A stretch of DNA of 64,000 nucleotides, from NCBI RefSeq assembly GCF_024295805.1, contig NZ_JANCLX010000012.1, forward strand, positions 62,001 to 126,000, in the 5' to 3' direction. Source of the DNA: Streptomyces cucumeris (lineage in GTDB: Bacteria; Actinomycetota; Actinomycetes; Streptomycetales; Streptomycetaceae). Made by a program: the position numbers and the translations under genes. Below, piece by piece: positions 62,466 to 64,000 of the stretch. Each line of letters opens with the position of its first letter. Position 1 is the first letter of the stretch. Below the pieces are notes generated by a model. It worked only from the letters and a program-made list of their open reading frames with translations. It was not told where the DNA came from and did not search any database.

Positions 62466-62500
62466 AAAAAAACGGGCGACAAGGGCGTTTGGGTCGCCCG
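62466..62500 (-). terminator. Rho-independent terminator after kinase gene
   Basis: Stem CGGGCGAC / GTCGCCCG followed on the minus strand by TTTTTTT. It separates the early-type genes from the terminase operon, whose promoter must lie between ~62310 and 62460. Confidence 0.9.
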
Positions 62501-62547
62501 GTCCGGAATCCAAAGAATGGACCGCGTATGTCCGTTTCTGTCCTGCT

Positions 62548-62991
62548 TTACCACCGCCGGGATGCCTGAGGCATGGCGCCCCGAGGCTGAGACCGTCGCG
62601 CGTTGTACCAGCGGGCAGCAACACGCCCCATCTCCGGTGATCGCATGGCGGCGATACGTTGCGCGACGATGTCCCGCCCGGGGTCGACCACCACGATGCG
62701 GGCCTTCAGCCGCTTGTACTTGGCGAGGGCCTTGGGGCTGGGCAAGGTGTGGATCAGGTAGACGTCCAGCTTGTCGAGGTGCTGGCATGCTTCGTCGATG
62801 GCTGCGTAGCGGGCTCGTTGGGCAACGCGCTGCTGCAGTGGGGCGTGGTTCCAGTGGGGTGCGCCTGGGCCTGTGAGCGCGACGGTGATGCGGTCCAGGT
62901 CGATGACGATGTCCTCGGGCTTGGCGTGCGAGTCGATCCACGACGACTTGCCTGCGGCCGGCGGTCCGGTCACGACGTACAGCACGGGCAC
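62548..62991 (-). CDS. P-loop kinase / AAA-family protein (zeta-toxin-like)
   Basis: 147 residues from GTG 62991: VLYVVTGPPAAGKSSWID (Walker A GPPAAGKS), IVIDLDRITVAL, DVYLIHTLPSP, RIVVVDPGRDIVAQRI, and a C-terminal ARWYNARR. Resembles small polynucleotide-kinase or zeta-toxin-type P-loop proteins common next to HNH genes in actinophages. The long frame upstream covers the HNH gene and is ignored. Substrate unknown. Confidence 0.7.
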   Translation of the reverse strand: MPVLYVVTGPPAAGKSSWIDSHAKPEDIVIDLDRITVALTGPGAPHWNHAPLQQRVAQRARYAAIDEACQHLDKLDVYLIHTLPSPKALAKYKRLKARIVVVDPGRDIVAQRIAAMRSPEMGRVAARWYNARRSQPRGAMPQASRRW

Positions 62992-63061
62992 TTCTGCGGC
63001 GATGGTGGAGGCGGCGGGGTGGGTGCCCGGCCGGGCTGCAGTGTGGCTTTGTGGGTCATCG

Positions 63062-63334
63062 TCACCACCGTCGTGAGGCTCGGGGCTGGGGGATGGTGAG
63101 CCGGTTGCCCCGCGCCGAGTTGCACCGTCGGTGTGCTGACCGGGCGTTGGTGGGGTCGAGGAGCCTGCCGCCGCGGCTGAGGGGTACGGCGTGGTCGAGG
63201 GTCCAGGACCATGGGTCGCGTGGGTCGAGGGTGGGGTCGATGTCGTGGCCGCAGAGCCAGCAGGGTAGGCCCAGGCGTTTCTGCATGGCGCAGAGGCGTC
63301 TGTACGGGCGTCCGTTGCGGGGGTTGGCTGCCAC
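63062..63334 (-). CDS. HNH endonuclease
   Basis: 90 residues: CWLCGHDIDPTLDP (C-x2-C), SWTLDHAVPLSRGG (catalytic DH), ARSAHRRCNSARGNR (H-x3-C/N). HNH nucleases beside the terminase are needed for DNA cutting at packaging in HK97-like phages. GTG 63334. Confidence 0.92.
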   Translation of the reverse strand: MAANPRNGRPYRRLCAMQKRLGLPCWLCGHDIDPTLDPRDPWSWTLDHAVPLSRGGRLLDPTNARSAHRRCNSARGNRLTIPQPRASRRW

Positions 63335-63430
63335 TGGGTGCCACCTCCTGGAGGATGGTCACCCGGGTGCGCCCCGCTGCCCGGGTGACCATCCCTGCAC
63401 CCACCCGGCCCGGGTGGTCTGGGGAATGGC

Positions 63431-63465
63431 GAAGGCCCCGACCGGGTGAGTTGGTCGGGGCCTTC
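63431..63465. terminator. Hairpin between HTH and HNH genes
   Basis: 13-bp perfect stem GAAGGCCCCGACC / GGTCGGGGCCTTC with a nine-base loop. It would stop the upstream minus-strand gene before the packaging genes. Confidence 0.75.
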
Positions 63466-63533
63466 GATGTCTAGGTCAGCCATGTTTCGGGCACAGCTGT
63501 TCACCGAGATCGTGGCGCGTGGATTGAGCGGTG

Positions 63534-63746
63534 TCAAGCGGCGCGCTGTCCGGGGCGACTGGGCTTGGCTGCCTCCTGGGCCGCCATGACGTCGTCGAGG
63601 CGGTAGATGGGGCGCTTCGGGGTGCCGCCGCAGCGGGTGAGGATGCCACGGCGGACCCAGTCGCGGATGGTTGCGGGCTGCTTGCCGGTGGCCATGGCGG
63701 CCATGGAGGTGGTGAGGCGGCCGGGCAGCAGTGACAGGTACTCCAT
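63534..63746 (-). CDS. Small HTH protein (excisionase/MerR-like)
   Basis: 70 residues: YLSLLPGRLTTSMAAMATGKQPATIRDWVRRGILTRCGG, then PKRPIYRLDDVMAAQEA. The helix-turn-helix ATIRDWVRRGIL plus wing and RLDDV ending is that of MerR/Xis-like winged HTHs. Could be a transcription factor or excisionase. ATG 63746. Confidence 0.75.
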   Translation of the reverse strand: MEYLSLLPGRLTTSMAAMATGKQPATIRDWVRRGILTRCGGTPKRPIYRLDDVMAAQEAAKPSRPGQRAA

Positions 63747-63760
63747 GGCCCCAGTGTGGC

Positions 63761-64000
63761 TCAGGTGGGCAGGACGGGCAGGGAGTGTTCCGGTGCGCCG
63801 TGCTGCGCGCGGACTCGCTGTACGTGGTCTTGCAGTGCCGCGCCTGCGTGGAACCATTCGCGCTGGCCGTCGACTCGCAGCGCGGAGAACTGCCGGTGCC
63901 GGGCGAACTCCGTCTTCTGGCCGCCCGGCTCGGTCGCCAGGATCTCCTCGGGCAGGATGGCGCGCATGCGTTCGTGGAGGTTCGTGGTGGTCCCGATCTT
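63761..64000 (-). CDS. GIY-YIG-nuclease-like protein, 5' end beyond window
   Basis: An open frame enters from the right edge with KIGTTTNLHERM, then EEILATEPGGQKTEFARHRQF and VDGQREWFHAGAALQDHVQ. KIG-T-NL--R and the conserved Glu (TEPG), RH-QF, REWF pattern match the C-terminal part of GIY-YIG family proteins of actinophages. 80 codons are present; the catalytic GIY would be outside. An internal ATG at 63967 is not the start. Confidence 0.7.
   Translation of the reverse strand, partial: KIGTTTNLHERMRAILPEEILATEPGGQKTEFARHRQFSALRVDGQREWFHAGAALQDHVQRVRAQHGAPEHSLPVLPT

Larger units (their letters stand above)
41188..64000 (-). mobile_element. Siphovirus prophage (left part), integrated at tRNA-Lys
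   Basis: From tRNA-Lys to the window end the genes are an ordered HK97-type structural and lysis module on the minus strand. No integrase, repressor/early region or right attachment copy is visible, so the element extends beyond 64,000. A tandem GCTGGCCCG (41258-41266, 41269-41277) just inside the left end might be an integrase arm-type site. All structural genes are full-length and open, so the phage may be functional. Confidence 0.93.

Noticed and set aside
62548..63537. Single 329-residue protein including the kinase
   Set aside because: The first ~180 residues are an out-of-frame reading of the HNH gene (Pro/Thr-rich); the P-loop protein starts near 62991.

Overview
The window is high-GC actinobacterial DNA and almost certainly comes from a Streptomyces chromosome. 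Reasons are the purD-purC-purSQL-purF-purM-vdh-bldC gene order, an Lsr2 paralogue, a DUF3073 protein, GTG starts, many leaderless-looking genes, LL-diaminopimelate-type actinobacterial families, and a WhiJ/AbaA-type regulator locus. As I recall it, bases ~4,600-41,100 follow the S. coelicolor SCO4068-SCO4096 block. Gene identities come from reading motifs by eye; no database search was possible.

Bases 1-4,640 are an accessory stretch. On the minus strand a graspetide-type RiPP cassette reads precursor peptide, ATP-grasp ligase, PIMT-like methyltransferase, then a truncated DUF6087-like gene. Next to it is a divergent ATPase / XRE(Scr1-type) / DUF397 regulatory trio. The cassette looks able to make a macrocyclic ester- or amide-linked peptide carrying an aspartimide, and is the strongest biosynthetic candidate in the window.

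Bases 4,641-41,187 are core chromosome. They hold most of the de novo purine pathway (purD, purC, purS-purQ-purL, purF, purM) with these interspersed: an ABC exporter plus DesK/DesR-like two-component operon with a small membrane protein at its end; the nucleoid protein LsrL; a mycothiol-type isomerase-fold protein; valine dehydrogenase; the developmental regulator BldC; the RNA helicases HrpA and a DEAD-box protein with basic repeats; membrane and metallophosphoesterase proteins; and tRNA genes for Gly (three), Asp (two), Phe, Glu and Lys. One tRNA-Gly(TCC) and one further tRNA-Trp(CCA)-like sequence have GTGC in place of the universal GTTC of the T arm, a feature known from peptidoglycan-dedicated tRNA-Gly of staphylococci.

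Bases 41,188-64,000 are the left part of a siphovirus prophage that starts immediately 3' of tRNA-Lys(TTT), its probable attachment site; the other end and the integrase lie outside the window. Essentially all genes are on the minus strand. From right to left they run: GIY-YIG-type fragment, small HTH, HNH nuclease, P-loop kinase, small and large terminase, portal, prohead protease, major capsid, connectors, tail terminator, tail tube, tail chaperones with a clear CCCAAAA -1 frameshift site, 1,110-residue tape measure, tail tip proteins, amidase endolysin, two holin-like proteins, then a cargo/regulatory zone near the attachment site (secreted zinc-protease-like protein, Cys-rich microproteins, XRE regulator with a palindromic operator, DUF397 protein).

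Intergenic gaps above 300 bases are described as features. No CRISPR array, rRNA or insertion sequence was seen.
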